From Pseudomonas graminis (GTDB lineage Bacteria; Pseudomonadota; Gammaproteobacteria; Pseudomonadales; Pseudomonadaceae): 64,000 nucleotides of DNA. Location: positions 186,001-250,000 of the forward strand of contig NZ_MTSB01000006.1 of assembly GCF_002093745.1 (NCBI RefSeq), read 5' to 3'. Position numbers and translations under genes: made by a program. Positions 39,586 through 48,217 of this stretch are shown piece by piece (the stretch's first letter is position 1; each line of letters starts with the position of its first letter). The notes below the pieces were generated by a model. That model had not been told where the DNA came from, searched no databases, and saw nothing but the letters and a program-made list of their open reading frames with translations.

Positions 39586-39793
39586 CTAGGCAAGCTTGAC
39601 TGTCGGTCTCCAGAAGATTACCTCTTGTCGGTAGCTGTCGGCGAGTACCATCAGAAATTAACCACTTTCGTTGGCTTCTGGAAAATTTCAACCTTCGCTA
39701 CGAACGATCAATACGCGAAACGCCACGAGATTTCTTTAAAATGATTAACAGGATGATTGCAATCTTCATCACAGCTCACTCAAGAAATAAAAA

Positions 39794-40138
39794 TCATCCC
39801 CTGTCCCGCTCCACCTTGCGCACCCCTTTGGCAAGCAGCCAGTAAAAAACGATAAGTAACGGTAGGGGCTGCGTCGCTATCAGCACCGCGCGTGTCATTT
39901 CCGACAGGCTGTGTGGATCGTAATTTTCCATTGTGTTGGCCAGGACAATAATGGTCACCAGCGACGACCACATGTAGCACATGCAGACAGCCATGATCCG
40001 GAAGAAGATTCGCCACGCTTTCGAGGGATGGTCGATATTCCTGGAGGCGGGTGAAAGCGTTGGATTCGGTGTTACGACGCAGGTGCCTATCATTCCGGCC
40101 ACGAACTGGAATGTCACGACGCACATGAGTGGTGTCAT
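39794..40138 (-). CDS. Hypothetical small membrane protein
   Basis: A 114-aa protein with three hydrophobic stretches (about residues 4-22, 45-67 and 84-103: PLMCVVTFQFVAGMIGTCVV, FFRIMAVCMCYMWSSLVTII, AVLIATQPLPLLIVFYWLLA) and a basic tail KGVRKVERDRG. No family is recognised. The overlapping frame on the same strand (39780-40301) lacks such a pattern and was not chosen. Weakly supported: no clear ribosome site was identified. Confidence 0.5.
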   Translation of the reverse strand: MTPLMCVVTFQFVAGMIGTCVVTPNPTLSPASRNIDHPSKAWRIFFRIMAVCMCYMWSSLVTIIVLANTMENYDPHSLSEMTRAVLIATQPLPLLIVFYWLLAKGVRKVERDRG

Positions 40139-40322
40139 GAGGGATCACGCGCGCCAATTGACGATGAGGTAGGCAAACGAATGGCCATCCATGAGTGTGC
40201 GTTGGAAATGCGATCAACGATACCAGCGTTGCGCGTCGCCTCATATCCCCGCAGCACTTGCACACCCTCACACCTGTCCGGCATAACATCACCGCATCCA
40301 AGCCACCAAAGCCCGCCTGTCC

Positions 40323-41369
40323 ATGCCCACACTCTCTGCCTCACGTCTGTTATTGCTGATAGCCGTCACGCTGCTAACCGGCTGCTCCAGCGTTTACTAC
40401 TACGGCCAACTGGCCCAAGGGCAATGGCAGTTGCTGCAGGCGCGCGAGCCTGTGGAAAAGATCATGGCGGACCCTGCTCGGGATGCAGGTTTGCGCGAGC
40501 ATCTGGCTCGTTCGCAATTGGCGCGCCGCTTTGCCAGCGAGCATTTGCACCTTCCGGATAACAAGAGTTATCGCCTGTATGCGGACTTGGGTCGGCCTTA
40601 TGTGGTGTGGAATGTGTTTGCAACGGATGAGTTTTCGCTGGAGCCGGTGACGCACTGTTTTCCGATTGCCGGGTGCGTTGCGTATCGCGGTTATTACAGC
40701 CCTGGCGGGGCGCGTGGTGAGGCGGCGTTGCAGCGGCAGGCGGGCAAGGATGTTTATTTGAGTGGTGTGGAGGCCTATTCGACGCTGGGCTGGTTTGATG
40801 ATCCGATTCTCAGTTCGATGCTGGGTTGGGGTGATGAGCGTTTAGCGACGCTGATTTTTCATGAACTGGCGCATCAGCGCTTTTATGTGAAGGACGACAC
40901 CGAGTTCAACGAGTCCTACGCCAGTTTCGTCGAGCAGGAAGGCACGCGGCAGTGGCGTGCGGCGCGGGGGTTGCCGCCGGAGAGCGTTTCGCAGTTGGCG
41001 CGGCGAGATCAATTTATTCGGTTGGTGCTCGATACTCGCGAGCGGCTCAAGGCGCTGTATCGTCAGCCGTTGTCGGCTGAGGTGATGCGGGCGCGCAAGG
41101 CTGCCGAATTTGAGCAGCTGCGGCGTGATTATCGACAGATGCGCGATGAGCAGTGGGCGGGTGACAAGCGTTTCGATGGCTGGATCAATGGCCCGATGAA
41201 CAATGCCAAGCTGCTGCCTTTTGGTCTTTATGATCAATGGGTGCCGGCGTTTGCGACGTTGTTCAAGCAAGTGAATGGCGATTGGCCGGCGTTTTATCAG
41301 GCGGTAGAGAAGTTGGGCGGCATGCCGGTTGAGGCGCGCAAGGCGGCGCTGCAACAGTTGATGCCTTGA
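40323..41369 (+). CDS. Zinc aminopeptidase, predicted lipoprotein
   Basis: A 348-aa protein of the Aminopep (former DUF2265) family. A lipobox (LLTGC, Cys21) directs it to the envelope. The metallopeptidase motif HELAHQ lies in LATLIFHELAHQRFYVKDDTEFNES, inspected as a block, with a downstream Glu (FNESYASFVEQEG) as the likely third zinc ligand. The family is conserved in proteobacteria; its natural substrates are unknown. It is monocistronic and followed by a REP doublet. Confidence 0.85.
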   Translation: MPTLSASRLLLLIAVTLLTGCSSVYYYGQLAQGQWQLLQAREPVEKIMADPARDAGLREHLARSQLARRFASEHLHLPDNKSYRLYADLGRPYVVWNVFATDEFSLEPVTHCFPIAGCVAYRGYYSPGGARGEAALQRQAGKDVYLSGVEAYSTLGWFDDPILSSMLGWGDERLATLIFHELAHQRFYVKDDTEFNESYASFVEQEGTRQWRAARGLPPESVSQLARRDQFIRLVLDTRERLKALYRQPLSAEVMRARKAAEFEQLRRDYRQMRDEQWAGDKRFDGWINGPMNNAKLLPFGLYDQWVPAFATLFKQVNGDWPAFYQAVEKLGGMPVEARKAALQQLMP

Positions 41370-41374
41370 GCTAC

Positions 41375-41507
41375 CTTGTGGGAGCGAGCCGGGCGACGCT
41401 TCGCTTGCTCGCAAAGAGGCCAGTGTCGTGCTCATATACGGGCGTTTGAACCGCCCTCTTCGCGAGCAAGTTCGCTCCCACGGCCTTCGGCCAGAATCAA
41501 AAGCGGA
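41375..41507. repeat. REP doublet (REPIN), diverged
   Basis: The left arm TTGTGGGAGCGAGCCGGGCG is altered, while the right arm CGAGCAAGTTCGCTCCCACG plus GCCTTCGGCCAGAATC is typical. This doublet is less symmetrical than those at 19593, 26064 and 62345. It fills the gap between two convergent genes. Confidence 0.75.
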
Positions 41508-41530
41508 CCTATGTATAACAGGAACGATAG

Positions 41531-42076
41531 TCAGGCCTTATCAAACCCCTCAGCCAGGTGTTGGTCCTTGAGCTTTACGTAATTAGTGGCGCTGTACGGG
41601 AAGAAGGCGATTTCCTTTTCGGTGAGTGCGCGCACCTGTTTGACCGGCCTGCCGACATACAAAAAGCCGCTTTCCAGCACTTTGCCCGGTGGCACCAGGC
41701 TGCCTGCGCCGATGATGACTTCGTCTTCCACCACGGCGCCGTCCATGATGGTGGTGCCCATGCCGACCAGGATGCGGTTGCCGAGGGTGCAGCCGTGCAG
41801 CATCGATTTGTGGCCAATGGTCACTTCGTCGCCGATCAACAAGGGGAAGCCGTCCGGGTTGAAGGGGCCGGCGTGGGTGATGTGCAGCACGCTGCCGTCC
41901 TGCACGCTGGTGCGTGCGCCAATGCGGATGCGGTGCATGTCGCCGCGCACGACGGTCAGCGGCCAGACGGAGCTGTCGGCACCGATTTCGACGTCGCCGA
42001 TGACGATTGCCGAATGGTCGACAAAAGCCCGTTCGCCGAGGGCTGGGGTGTGGTCCTGAAACTTGCGAATGGCCAC
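41531..42076 (-). CDS. Gamma-carbonic anhydrase family protein
   Basis: A 181-aa left-handed beta-helix protein built of hexapeptide repeats (AIVIGDVEIGADSSVWPLTV onward). Zinc-ligand-type histidines occur in VLHITHAG, IGHKSMLHGC. The family (YrdA/PaaY-like) includes carbonic anhydrases and thioesterase-like enzymes; activity is unproved here. Translation starts at a GTG (42076) with AAGGAG well placed upstream; the frame upstream has no protein-like features. It is divergent from prlC. Confidence 0.9.
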   Translation of the reverse strand: MAIRKFQDHTPALGERAFVDHSAIVIGDVEIGADSSVWPLTVVRGDMHRIRIGARTSVQDGSVLHITHAGPFNPDGFPLLIGDEVTIGHKSMLHGCTLGNRILVGMGTTIMDGAVVEDEVIIGAGSLVPPGKVLESGFLYVGRPVKQVRALTEKEIAFFPYSATNYVKLKDQHLAEGFDKA

Positions 42077-42188
42077 GATAGGCTCCTTCTTTGGCAGTGA
42101 TAGGCGTACAGAGCGGGTTTGGTTGCTGCGGTCGGCGTCGATTGTAATTAAGATGGCTGGGTGTTTCTTCCAGGCAAGGTGCAAAACC

Positions 42189-44240
42189 GTGAGCGCGAAC
42201 AACCCTCTTCTGCAATCGTACGACCTGCCACCCTTTTCGGCGATTCGTGCCGAACATGTCAAACCCGCTATTGAAAAAATCCTGGCCGACAACCGTGCCG
42301 CGATTGCCGACATCCTCGCCAAACAGGGTTCGACACCCACCTGGGCCGGGCTGGTGCTGACGATGGACGAATTGAATGACCGCCTGGGCGCGGCATGGAG
42401 TCCGGTCAGCCACCTGAATGCCGTGTGCAACAGCGCAGAACTGCGCGAGGCCTACGAGTCTTGCCTGCCTGCACTGAGCGCCTACTCCACCGAGATGGGC
42501 CAGAATCGTGAGTTGTTCCAGGCGTACGAAGCGCTGGCCAACGGCCCTGAAGCGGCTGGTTTTGACGTCGGCCAGAAGACCATTCTGGAGCAGGCGCTGC
42601 GTGACTTCCGTTTGTCCGGTATCGATCTGCCGCCCGAGCAGCAGAAGCGTTACGCCGAGGTGCAAAGCAAGCTGTCGGAGCTGGGCAGCCAGTTCTCCAA
42701 TCAGCTGCTTGATGCTACTCAGGCCTGGACCAAGCTGGTCGCTGACGAATCCGCCCTCGCCGGCCTGACCGACTCTGCCAAACAACAAATGGCCGCTGCC
42801 GCCAAGGCCAAAGGCCTTGAAGGCTATCTGATCACCCTGGAATTCCCGAGCTATTACGCGGTGATGACCTACGCCGAAGACCGTGCGCTGCGCGAAGAAG
42901 TCTACGCGGCGTACTGCACCCGTGCCTCGGATCAAGGCCCTGAGGCTGGCAAGAACGACAACACGCCGGTCATGGAGCAGATTCTCGACCTGCGTCAGGA
43001 GCTGGCGCAGTTGCTGGGCTACGCGAACTTCGCCGAGTTGAGTCTGGCGACCAAAATGGCCGAGTCCAGCGATCAGGTGCTGAGCTTCCTGCGTGACCTG
43101 GCCAAGCGCAGCAAACCGTTCGCCGCTCAGGACCTTGAGCAGCTCAAGGCTTATGCTGCCGAACAGGGCTGCCCGGATTTGCAAAGCTGGGACAGCGGTT
43201 TCTACGGCGAGAAGTTGCGCGAGCAGCGCTACAGCGTTTCTCAGGAAATGCTGCGCGCCTACTTCCCTGTCGATAAAGTCCTCGGCGGCCTGTTCGCTAT
43301 CGTCCAGCGTCTGTATGGCATCGAGATCGCCGAGCAGAAAGGCTTCGACACTTGGCACCCGGACGTTCGTCTGTTCGAGATCAAGGAGAACGGCCAGCAT
43401 GTCGGGCGCTTCTTCTTCGACCTGTACGCGCGCGCCAACAAGCGTGGCGGTGCGTGGATGGACGGCGCTCGTGACCGTCGCCGCACGGCTGAGGGCACGC
43501 TGCAAAGCCCGGTGGCCAATCTGGTGTGCAACTTCACGCCGGCTGTTGCCGGTAAGCCTGCGCTGCTGACTCACGATGAAGTCACTACCCTGTTCCACGA
43601 GTTTGGTCACGGCCTGCATCACCTGCTGACCCGCGTCGAGCATGCCGGTGTGTCCGGTATCAATGGCGTGGCCTGGGACGCGGTCGAGTTGCCGAGCCAG
43701 TTCATGGAAAACTGGTGCTGGGAGCCTGAAGGCCTGGCGCTGATCTCCGGTCATTACGAAACCGGTGAGCCGCTGCCTCAGGACTTGCTGGAGAAGATGC
43801 TCGCGGCCAAAAACTTCCAGTCCGGCCTGATGATGGTGCGTCAGCTCGAGTTCTCGCTGTTCGACTTCGAGCTGCATGCGACTCATGGTGATGGCCGCAG
43901 CGTGCTTGACGTGCTGGAAGGCGTTCGTGATGAAGTGTCGGTGATGCGCCCGCCTGCCTACAATCGTTTCCCGAACAGCTTTGCGCACATCTTCGCTGGC
44001 GGTTATGCAGCCGGTTACTACAGCTACAAGTGGGCCGAAGTGCTGTCTGCCGATGCGTTTTCGAAGTTTGAAGAAGACGGCGTGCTCAACGCTGAAACCG
44101 GCCGCGCGTTCCGCGAAGCCATTCTGGCGCGGGGCGGTTCACAGGCGCCGATGGTGCTGTTCGTCGACTTCCGCGGACGCGAGCCATCGATTGACGCATT
44201 GTTGCGTCACAGCGGCTTGAGTGAGGATGCGGCAGCATGA
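42189..44240 (+). CDS. prlC: Oligopeptidase A
   Basis: This 683-aa M3-family zinc metallopeptidase degrades peptides, including cleaved signal peptides, in the cytoplasm. The active site is LFHEFGHGLHHLL, with the third ligand Glu in ENWCWEPE. The GTG at 42189 (beginning with SANNPLLQSYDLPPF) gives the standard length; upstream residues of the longer frame are not conserved. Its stop overlaps the yheV start. Confidence 0.95.
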   Translation: MSANNPLLQSYDLPPFSAIRAEHVKPAIEKILADNRAAIADILAKQGSTPTWAGLVLTMDELNDRLGAAWSPVSHLNAVCNSAELREAYESCLPALSAYSTEMGQNRELFQAYEALANGPEAAGFDVGQKTILEQALRDFRLSGIDLPPEQQKRYAEVQSKLSELGSQFSNQLLDATQAWTKLVADESALAGLTDSAKQQMAAAAKAKGLEGYLITLEFPSYYAVMTYAEDRALREEVYAAYCTRASDQGPEAGKNDNTPVMEQILDLRQELAQLLGYANFAELSLATKMAESSDQVLSFLRDLAKRSKPFAAQDLEQLKAYAAEQGCPDLQSWDSGFYGEKLREQRYSVSQEMLRAYFPVDKVLGGLFAIVQRLYGIEIAEQKGFDTWHPDVRLFEIKENGQHVGRFFFDLYARANKRGGAWMDGARDRRRTAEGTLQSPVANLVCNFTPAVAGKPALLTHDEVTTLFHEFGHGLHHLLTRVEHAGVSGINGVAWDAVELPSQFMENWCWEPEGLALISGHYETGEPLPQDLLEKMLAAKNFQSGLMMVRQLEFSLFDFELHATHGDGRSVLDVLEGVRDEVSVMRPPAYNRFPNSFAHIFAGGYAAGYYSYKWAEVLSADAFSKFEEDGVLNAETGRAFREAILARGGSQAPMVLFVDFRGREPSIDALLRHSGLSEDAAA

Positions 44241-44524
44241 CCGATGCACCGGCAGTGGTGACCAAAAAACGCTTTATCGCCGGGGCGGTCTGCCCGGCGT
44301 GCAGCGAGCCTGACAAACTGATGATGTGGAGCGAAGACGACGTGCCGCACCGCGAATGCGTCGGCTGCGGCTACAGCGATACGCTCAATGCACAGGGGCT
44401 GTCGATTCCGAAAGAGTTGGGTACGCGGGTCAACAAGGCGGCGGTCAAACCGGCGGATCCCAAGGTACAGGGCGTGCAGTTCTTTCCGAATCCGAAGTTG
44501 AAGAAGCCGGTGGATCTGGAGTGA
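44237..44524 (+). CDS. yheV: YheV family putative zinc ribbon protein
   Basis: A 95-aa protein with two CxxC pairs (AVCPAC and ECVGCG) forming a zinc ribbon, followed by a basic tail GTRVNKAAVKP and QGVQFFPNP. It is a conserved gammaproteobacterial family. It overlaps prlC by 4 bp and is presumably translationally coupled; a functional connection with PrlC is not known. Confidence 0.92.
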   Translation: MTDAPAVVTKKRFIAGAVCPACSEPDKLMMWSEDDVPHRECVGCGYSDTLNAQGLSIPKELGTRVNKAAVKPADPKVQGVQFFPNPKLKKPVDLE

Positions 44525-44592
44525 ATCCGGCTACATGAAGGTGCAGGGACCCTTGTCAGGAGTCCCTTGTGCTGGCAAACGTTGCCGTGCTC

Positions 44593-44919
44593 TTATTTGA
44601 TGGAGAGGTTCAATTTTGCAAACGCATTGACGAGATTGATCAACAATTCATCATCGTGTTCACTGAAACCTTTGACACGGTCAACATCGGTGGAGACCTT
44701 GACGTTGTCGTAATATGCGCCTTTTTTTGGGGTCGTCAGATACGTGGTAAAGTCGGCCTCCCCTTTTTGCTTAACCACAATCTCCAGGCCCGGAAGTTTA
44801 TAGGTGGTGGAGACTTTTTTTCGAGGGTTCCAAAACTCGACCAGCACCTCGGGAATGACCTTTGCGTCTTCGACGACATCAACGTCGCTGTAATACATTC
44901 TAACTTCGTAAGTGGCCAT
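44593..44919 (-). CDS. Hypothetical protein, paralogue A of a small pair
   Basis: A 108-aa acidic protein of unknown family: MATYEVRMYYSDVDVVEDAK, VLVEFWNPRKKVSTTYKLPG, KGAYYDNVKVSTDVDRVKG and the end DDELLINLVNAFAKL. GAGGGTGAG precedes the ATG. It shares layout with the gene at 44998 (MAxxEVR/MAKHEIR start, FW/FYxD middle, DE-x-LL-x-x-LV-x-AF end). No signal or TM segment. The pair sits between yheV and the FTR1 gene. Function unknown. Confidence 0.7.
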   Translation of the reverse strand: MATYEVRMYYSDVDVVEDAKVIPEVLVEFWNPRKKVSTTYKLPGLEIVVKQKGEADFTTYLTTPKKGAYYDNVKVSTDVDRVKGFSEHDDELLINLVNAFAKLNLSIK

Positions 44920-44997
44920 ATACTCACCCTCTTTATAATGTGATGCCCGTCGCCCAGCGTGGCGTTAGGCATGAGTTATGTTGCGTTCTTAAAGGCT

Positions 44998-45225
44998 TTA
45001 CAGGTCCGCCAGCTCATACACCTTCTTTCTGAACGCCATTACCAGAATGGTCAGGAGTCTTTCATCCTGGTCCAGATTACCGAACAGCGGCTTAATGCGA
45101 TGAGGGTAGAGTCTTACCCAGGTTTGCTTTTCTAGTTTGTCGTCCTTATAAAACTCAATGGCGATGTCAGGATGGTCATATTCCTCAATATCTTCAGCCC
45201 ACAACCGTATCTCGTGCTTGGCCAT
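44998..45225 (-). CDS. Hypothetical protein, paralogue B of a small pair
   Basis: A 75-aa protein starting at ATG 45225 with GAGG just upstream (GTGs at 45228 and 45231 are alternatives). Sequence MAKHEIRLWAEDIEEYDHPD, IAIEFYKDDKLEKQTWVRLY and the end DERLLTILVMAFRKKVYELA. It is similar in plan to the 108-aa protein just downstream (78 bp away, same strand) and may be a diverged duplicate. No known domain is recognised. Confidence 0.65.
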   Translation of the reverse strand: MAKHEIRLWAEDIEEYDHPDIAIEFYKDDKLEKQTWVRLYPHRIKPLFGNLDQDERLLTILVMAFRKKVYELADL

Positions 45226-45396
45226 CACCACCTCGCTCTCAGGTAAATGCGCCAGTACCCGGTAGCCGAGTTGGCGTTTCGCTACACTAGGCCTGAAGAA
45301 AAAGTGCGTCTACTGACAGAACTAACAGGTGGTTTTTTATACAGGGAGGGACGTATCTAAGAAGCGGCTTTAATAGCACTTAAACATACAGTCAGA

Positions 45397-45418
45397 ACAA
45401 GCGGCGGGCGCCGCTTGT
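45397..45418 (-). terminator. Hairpin downstream of the FTR1 gene
   Basis: ACAAGCGGC (45397-45405) and GCCGCTTGT (45410-45418) form a 9-bp stem beyond the FTR1 stop codon. The following leftward sequence (TCTGAC) has only a weak T-tract, so termination is plausible but not certain. The rest of the gap (45226-45396) holds no recognised gene. Confidence 0.45.
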
Positions 45419-45438
45419 CCTTGAACACGTGTGCAGTA

Positions 45439-47337
45439 TCAGTCTGTTGTCTGGAGCCTGCGTTTGTCGGCCAGACGGCTTCGGCCATACAGCACCGCAA
45501 TGGCGGTCAGGGCGATGGCCTGCGCGCCAAGTGAGTACAGGTCGGCATGGATACCCAGCCAGTCAAACTCGAAGAACGGCACTGGCCGTGTGCCGAATAT
45601 GCCCGCCTCTTGCAGCGCCTTGACGCCGTGGCCGGCGAACACCACTGACAGCGCACACAGCAGCGCAGCGTTGATGCCAAAGAACATCGACAGCGGCAGT
45701 TTCGCTGAACCGCGCAGGATGACCCATGCCAGGCCCACCAGCAGCACCAGCGCTGTGGCGCCGCCCGCCAGCACCGCATCGTGTCCGGCTGGCCCGGCCT
45801 GCAGCCACAGGGTTTCGTAAAACAGGATGACTTCAAACAGCTCGCGGTACACCGAGAAGAACGCCAGCACCGCGAACCCGAACCGGCCACCGCCGCCGAC
45901 CAGACTGCTTTTGACGTAATCCTGCCACGCGGCGGCGTGGCGACGGTCGTGCATCCACACGCCGAGCCAGAGCACCATGACGCTGGCAAACAACGCCGTG
46001 GCACCCTCCAGCAACTCACGTTGCGCACCGCTGACGTCGATGACGTAAGCCGCCAGCGCCCAGGTGCCCAGGCCGGCCAGCAATGCCAATCCCCAGCCCA
46101 CATTGACGCTGCGCACCGCAGACTGTTGCCCGGTGTTGCGCAGGAACGCCAGAATTGCTGCCAGCACAAGAATCGCTTCCAGCCCTTCGCGCAGCAGGAT
46201 CAACAGGCCCGAGATATAGCTCAGCGACAGGCTCAAGCCATCGTTGCCCAGCAGCCCCGCCGATTCCTTGAGTCTGGATTTGGCGATTTCCAGTTTTTGC
46301 ACAACCTGCGGCAGCGGCAGGCTGTCCTGCAGCGACTGACGATAAGCCATCAGGCTCTTTTCAGTGTCTTTGCGAACGTTGGCGTCGACGTTGTCCAGCG
46401 AGCTTTCGACCAGTTCGAAGCCTTCCAGATACGCCGCCACCGACAAATCGTAAGCTTGTTCGCGATCACCGGCCTGATAGGCAGCCAGGCTCTTGTCCAG
46501 CGTGACACTGGTGTAATCGAGCAGTTGCGCCGGACCGCGCTGCACTTGAGGCGGCTGTGCGCGTTGGACGCGGAAGGTCGCGGCGGCGTCCGGGCCTTCA
46601 GCTGTCAGTACTTCTGCCGGTGTCTGACGAGCGAGGTCGGCGAGGTTGAAGGTCTTGGTGGCGCTGGTGACCGGTTGTGCGCTGAAGCTGGCGATATAAG
46701 TGGCAATGTCCCAGCGCTGGCGGTCGTCCAGTTGATCGGCAAACGCCGGCATATCAGTGCCGGCAATCCCCAGCCCCAGCGAGCTGTAGAGGTCGTAAAG
46801 GCTCAGGCGGTCCAGACGCGCCGTGTCGCGCAGGTTCGAAGGTGCTGGTTCCAGACCGATACCTGCGGGGCCGTCACCGACACCTGTATCACCGTGACAG
46901 ACCGAGCAGTGTTGCGCATACAACGGCGCGCCACGGGCAGGGTCAGGGGTAATGGCGGGGGCCTGGCTGACTTCGTAGGCAAGGGCCAGTTTTGCGGCCA
47001 GTTGCCGGGCCTGTCGGGCGACTTGTGCGCCGTCTTGTTTCCCGGCGACTGCCCTTGTCAGCTCCGCAACGCCCTGCTCCAGTCCTGCGCGCTCGGCACG
47101 CTGCGGCAGCGTCAGAATCAGCGCCTGCAACGTGGTCAGGTTGTCTGCCTGCTGCTGATACGGGGTCTCGGCCACAACCTTGCCCTCTACCACGGTCGCC
47201 GGGTAATCAGCGCTGAGGTAATCCAGCAGATGCAGCGCCTGGGCTGCGCCTTCGACAGGGTCGGCCAGTACGCCGAGGCTGCACAGCGTCAGTAGCGGTG
47301 CCAGCAGCCAGGCAAGGAAGTGAGAGCGGAGGGGCAT
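45439..47337 (-). CDS. Cytochrome c - FTR1 family iron permease fusion
   Basis: A 632-aa protein with a signal peptide (residues 1-25), a c-type haem site CSVCHG in a cytochrome c domain (about 130-220) and a C-terminal FTR1 permease (about 365-620). The two FTR1 iron motifs are LLREGLEAILVLAA and VYRELFEVILFYETLW (REGLE and RELFE). The fusion suggests ferrous iron is oxidised by the cytochrome as it is transported, by analogy to EfeUO and fungal Ftr1-Fet3. Transport is inferred from family. No Fur box was recognised upstream. Confidence 0.9.
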   Translation of the reverse strand: MPLRSHFLAWLLAPLLTLCSLGVLADPVEGAAQALHLLDYLSADYPATVVEGKVVAETPYQQQADNLTTLQALILTLPQRAERAGLEQGVAELTRAVAGKQDGAQVARQARQLAAKLALAYEVSQAPAITPDPARGAPLYAQHCSVCHGDTGVGDGPAGIGLEPAPSNLRDTARLDRLSLYDLYSSLGLGIAGTDMPAFADQLDDRQRWDIATYIASFSAQPVTSATKTFNLADLARQTPAEVLTAEGPDAAATFRVQRAQPPQVQRGPAQLLDYTSVTLDKSLAAYQAGDREQAYDLSVAAYLEGFELVESSLDNVDANVRKDTEKSLMAYRQSLQDSLPLPQVVQKLEIAKSRLKESAGLLGNDGLSLSLSYISGLLILLREGLEAILVLAAILAFLRNTGQQSAVRSVNVGWGLALLAGLGTWALAAYVIDVSGAQRELLEGATALFASVMVLWLGVWMHDRRHAAAWQDYVKSSLVGGGGRFGFAVLAFFSVYRELFEVILFYETLWLQAGPAGHDAVLAGGATALVLLVGLAWVILRGSAKLPLSMFFGINAALLCALSVVFAGHGVKALQEAGIFGTRPVPFFEFDWLGIHADLYSLGAQAIALTAIAVLYGRSRLADKRRLQTTD

Positions 47338-47517
47338 TGCGGAATCTCGACAGGAATGCGATGCGATGCATTGTTAACTTCGCAGGGGCGCTACTCAAGA
47401 GTCGGGAGACGTTTTTGTTACTGAATTTTACATCAAGGCGGGATGCCTGCCTGAAACAGTGCGCCATGCCCTGTTTCAGGTGATCTTGCGCGTCAGGATA
47501 GCCAGCCTGGGTCGGGC

Positions 47518-48150
47518 TCAGGTCGTGCTGCGGTGCAACGTGGCGATAAAACCGGCCGCGCCCACGAACAGGCTGGCAAACGTGCGATTCAGACGACGCT
47601 GTTGGCGAGGTGTCTTCAGCAGGCGCAGCACTTTCGACGCCAGCCCGGTATAGCCCGCCATGACGGTAAGGTCGACCGCAACCATGGTTGCCGCAATGAT
47701 GACGTACTGCGCCAACAGCGGCGCCGCCGGGTCGATGAACTGCGGCAGGATCGCCAGCATGAAGATCAGGGCCTTGGGGTTGCTGATGTTGACCAGAAAA
47801 CCGCGCATGACCAGCTTCATCGGTTTGCTGACGGGGCGAACGGCAGATTCGTCGGCAAGGTCAGCGGGCAGAGCGCGCCACTGTTTGATGCCCAGATAGA
47901 TCAGGTAGGCAACGCCGAACCACTTGATCAGCGTGAACGCCATTTCGGAGGCCGCGAGTACCGCGCCCAGCCCGGCGGCGACAATTGCAATCTGCGCGAC
48001 CAGTGCGATCTGCAGGCCCAGGGCGTTCCAGTAGCCGCGCCAGAAGCCGTATTGCAGGCCGCAGGACATGGAAGCGATGGCGCCGGCGCCAGGGGACAGG
48101 CTGATAATCCAGCAGGCTGCGAAAAAGCCCAGCCACGTTTCAAGCGCCAT
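47518..48150 (-). CDS. LysE/RhtB family amino acid exporter
   Basis: A 210-aa inner-membrane protein with six hydrophobic segments. It has the LysE/RhtB signature near the N-terminus (WIISLSPGAGAIASMSCGLQ) and GFLVNISNPKALIFMLAILP. It probably exports an amino acid such as homoserine, threonine or lysine, though the substrate cannot be known from sequence. The start at 48150 (MALETWLGFFAACW) is standard; the frame upstream is not conserved. Confidence 0.88.
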   Translation of the reverse strand: MALETWLGFFAACWIISLSPGAGAIASMSCGLQYGFWRGYWNALGLQIALVAQIAIVAAGLGAVLAASEMAFTLIKWFGVAYLIYLGIKQWRALPADLADESAVRPVSKPMKLVMRGFLVNISNPKALIFMLAILPQFIDPAAPLLAQYVIIAATMVAVDLTVMAGYTGLASKVLRLLKTPRQQRRLNRTFASLFVGAAGFIATLHRSTT

Positions 48151-48217
48151 CGCGCACCTCAGACAAAGTCGAATGCTCGATAAATTAATGCGTGTTGTTT
48201 CGCAAAGCCAATGATTT

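Noticed and set aside
39780..40301. 173-codon frame overlapping the small membrane protein
   Set aside because: No hydrophobic pattern or family features; the alternative frame (39794-40138) gives a plausible three-TM protein.
41583..43988. 801-codon minus-strand open frame
   Set aside because: It is antisense to prlC, whose plus-strand product has a complete M3 peptidase motif set; the long frame is a high-GC codon-bias shadow.
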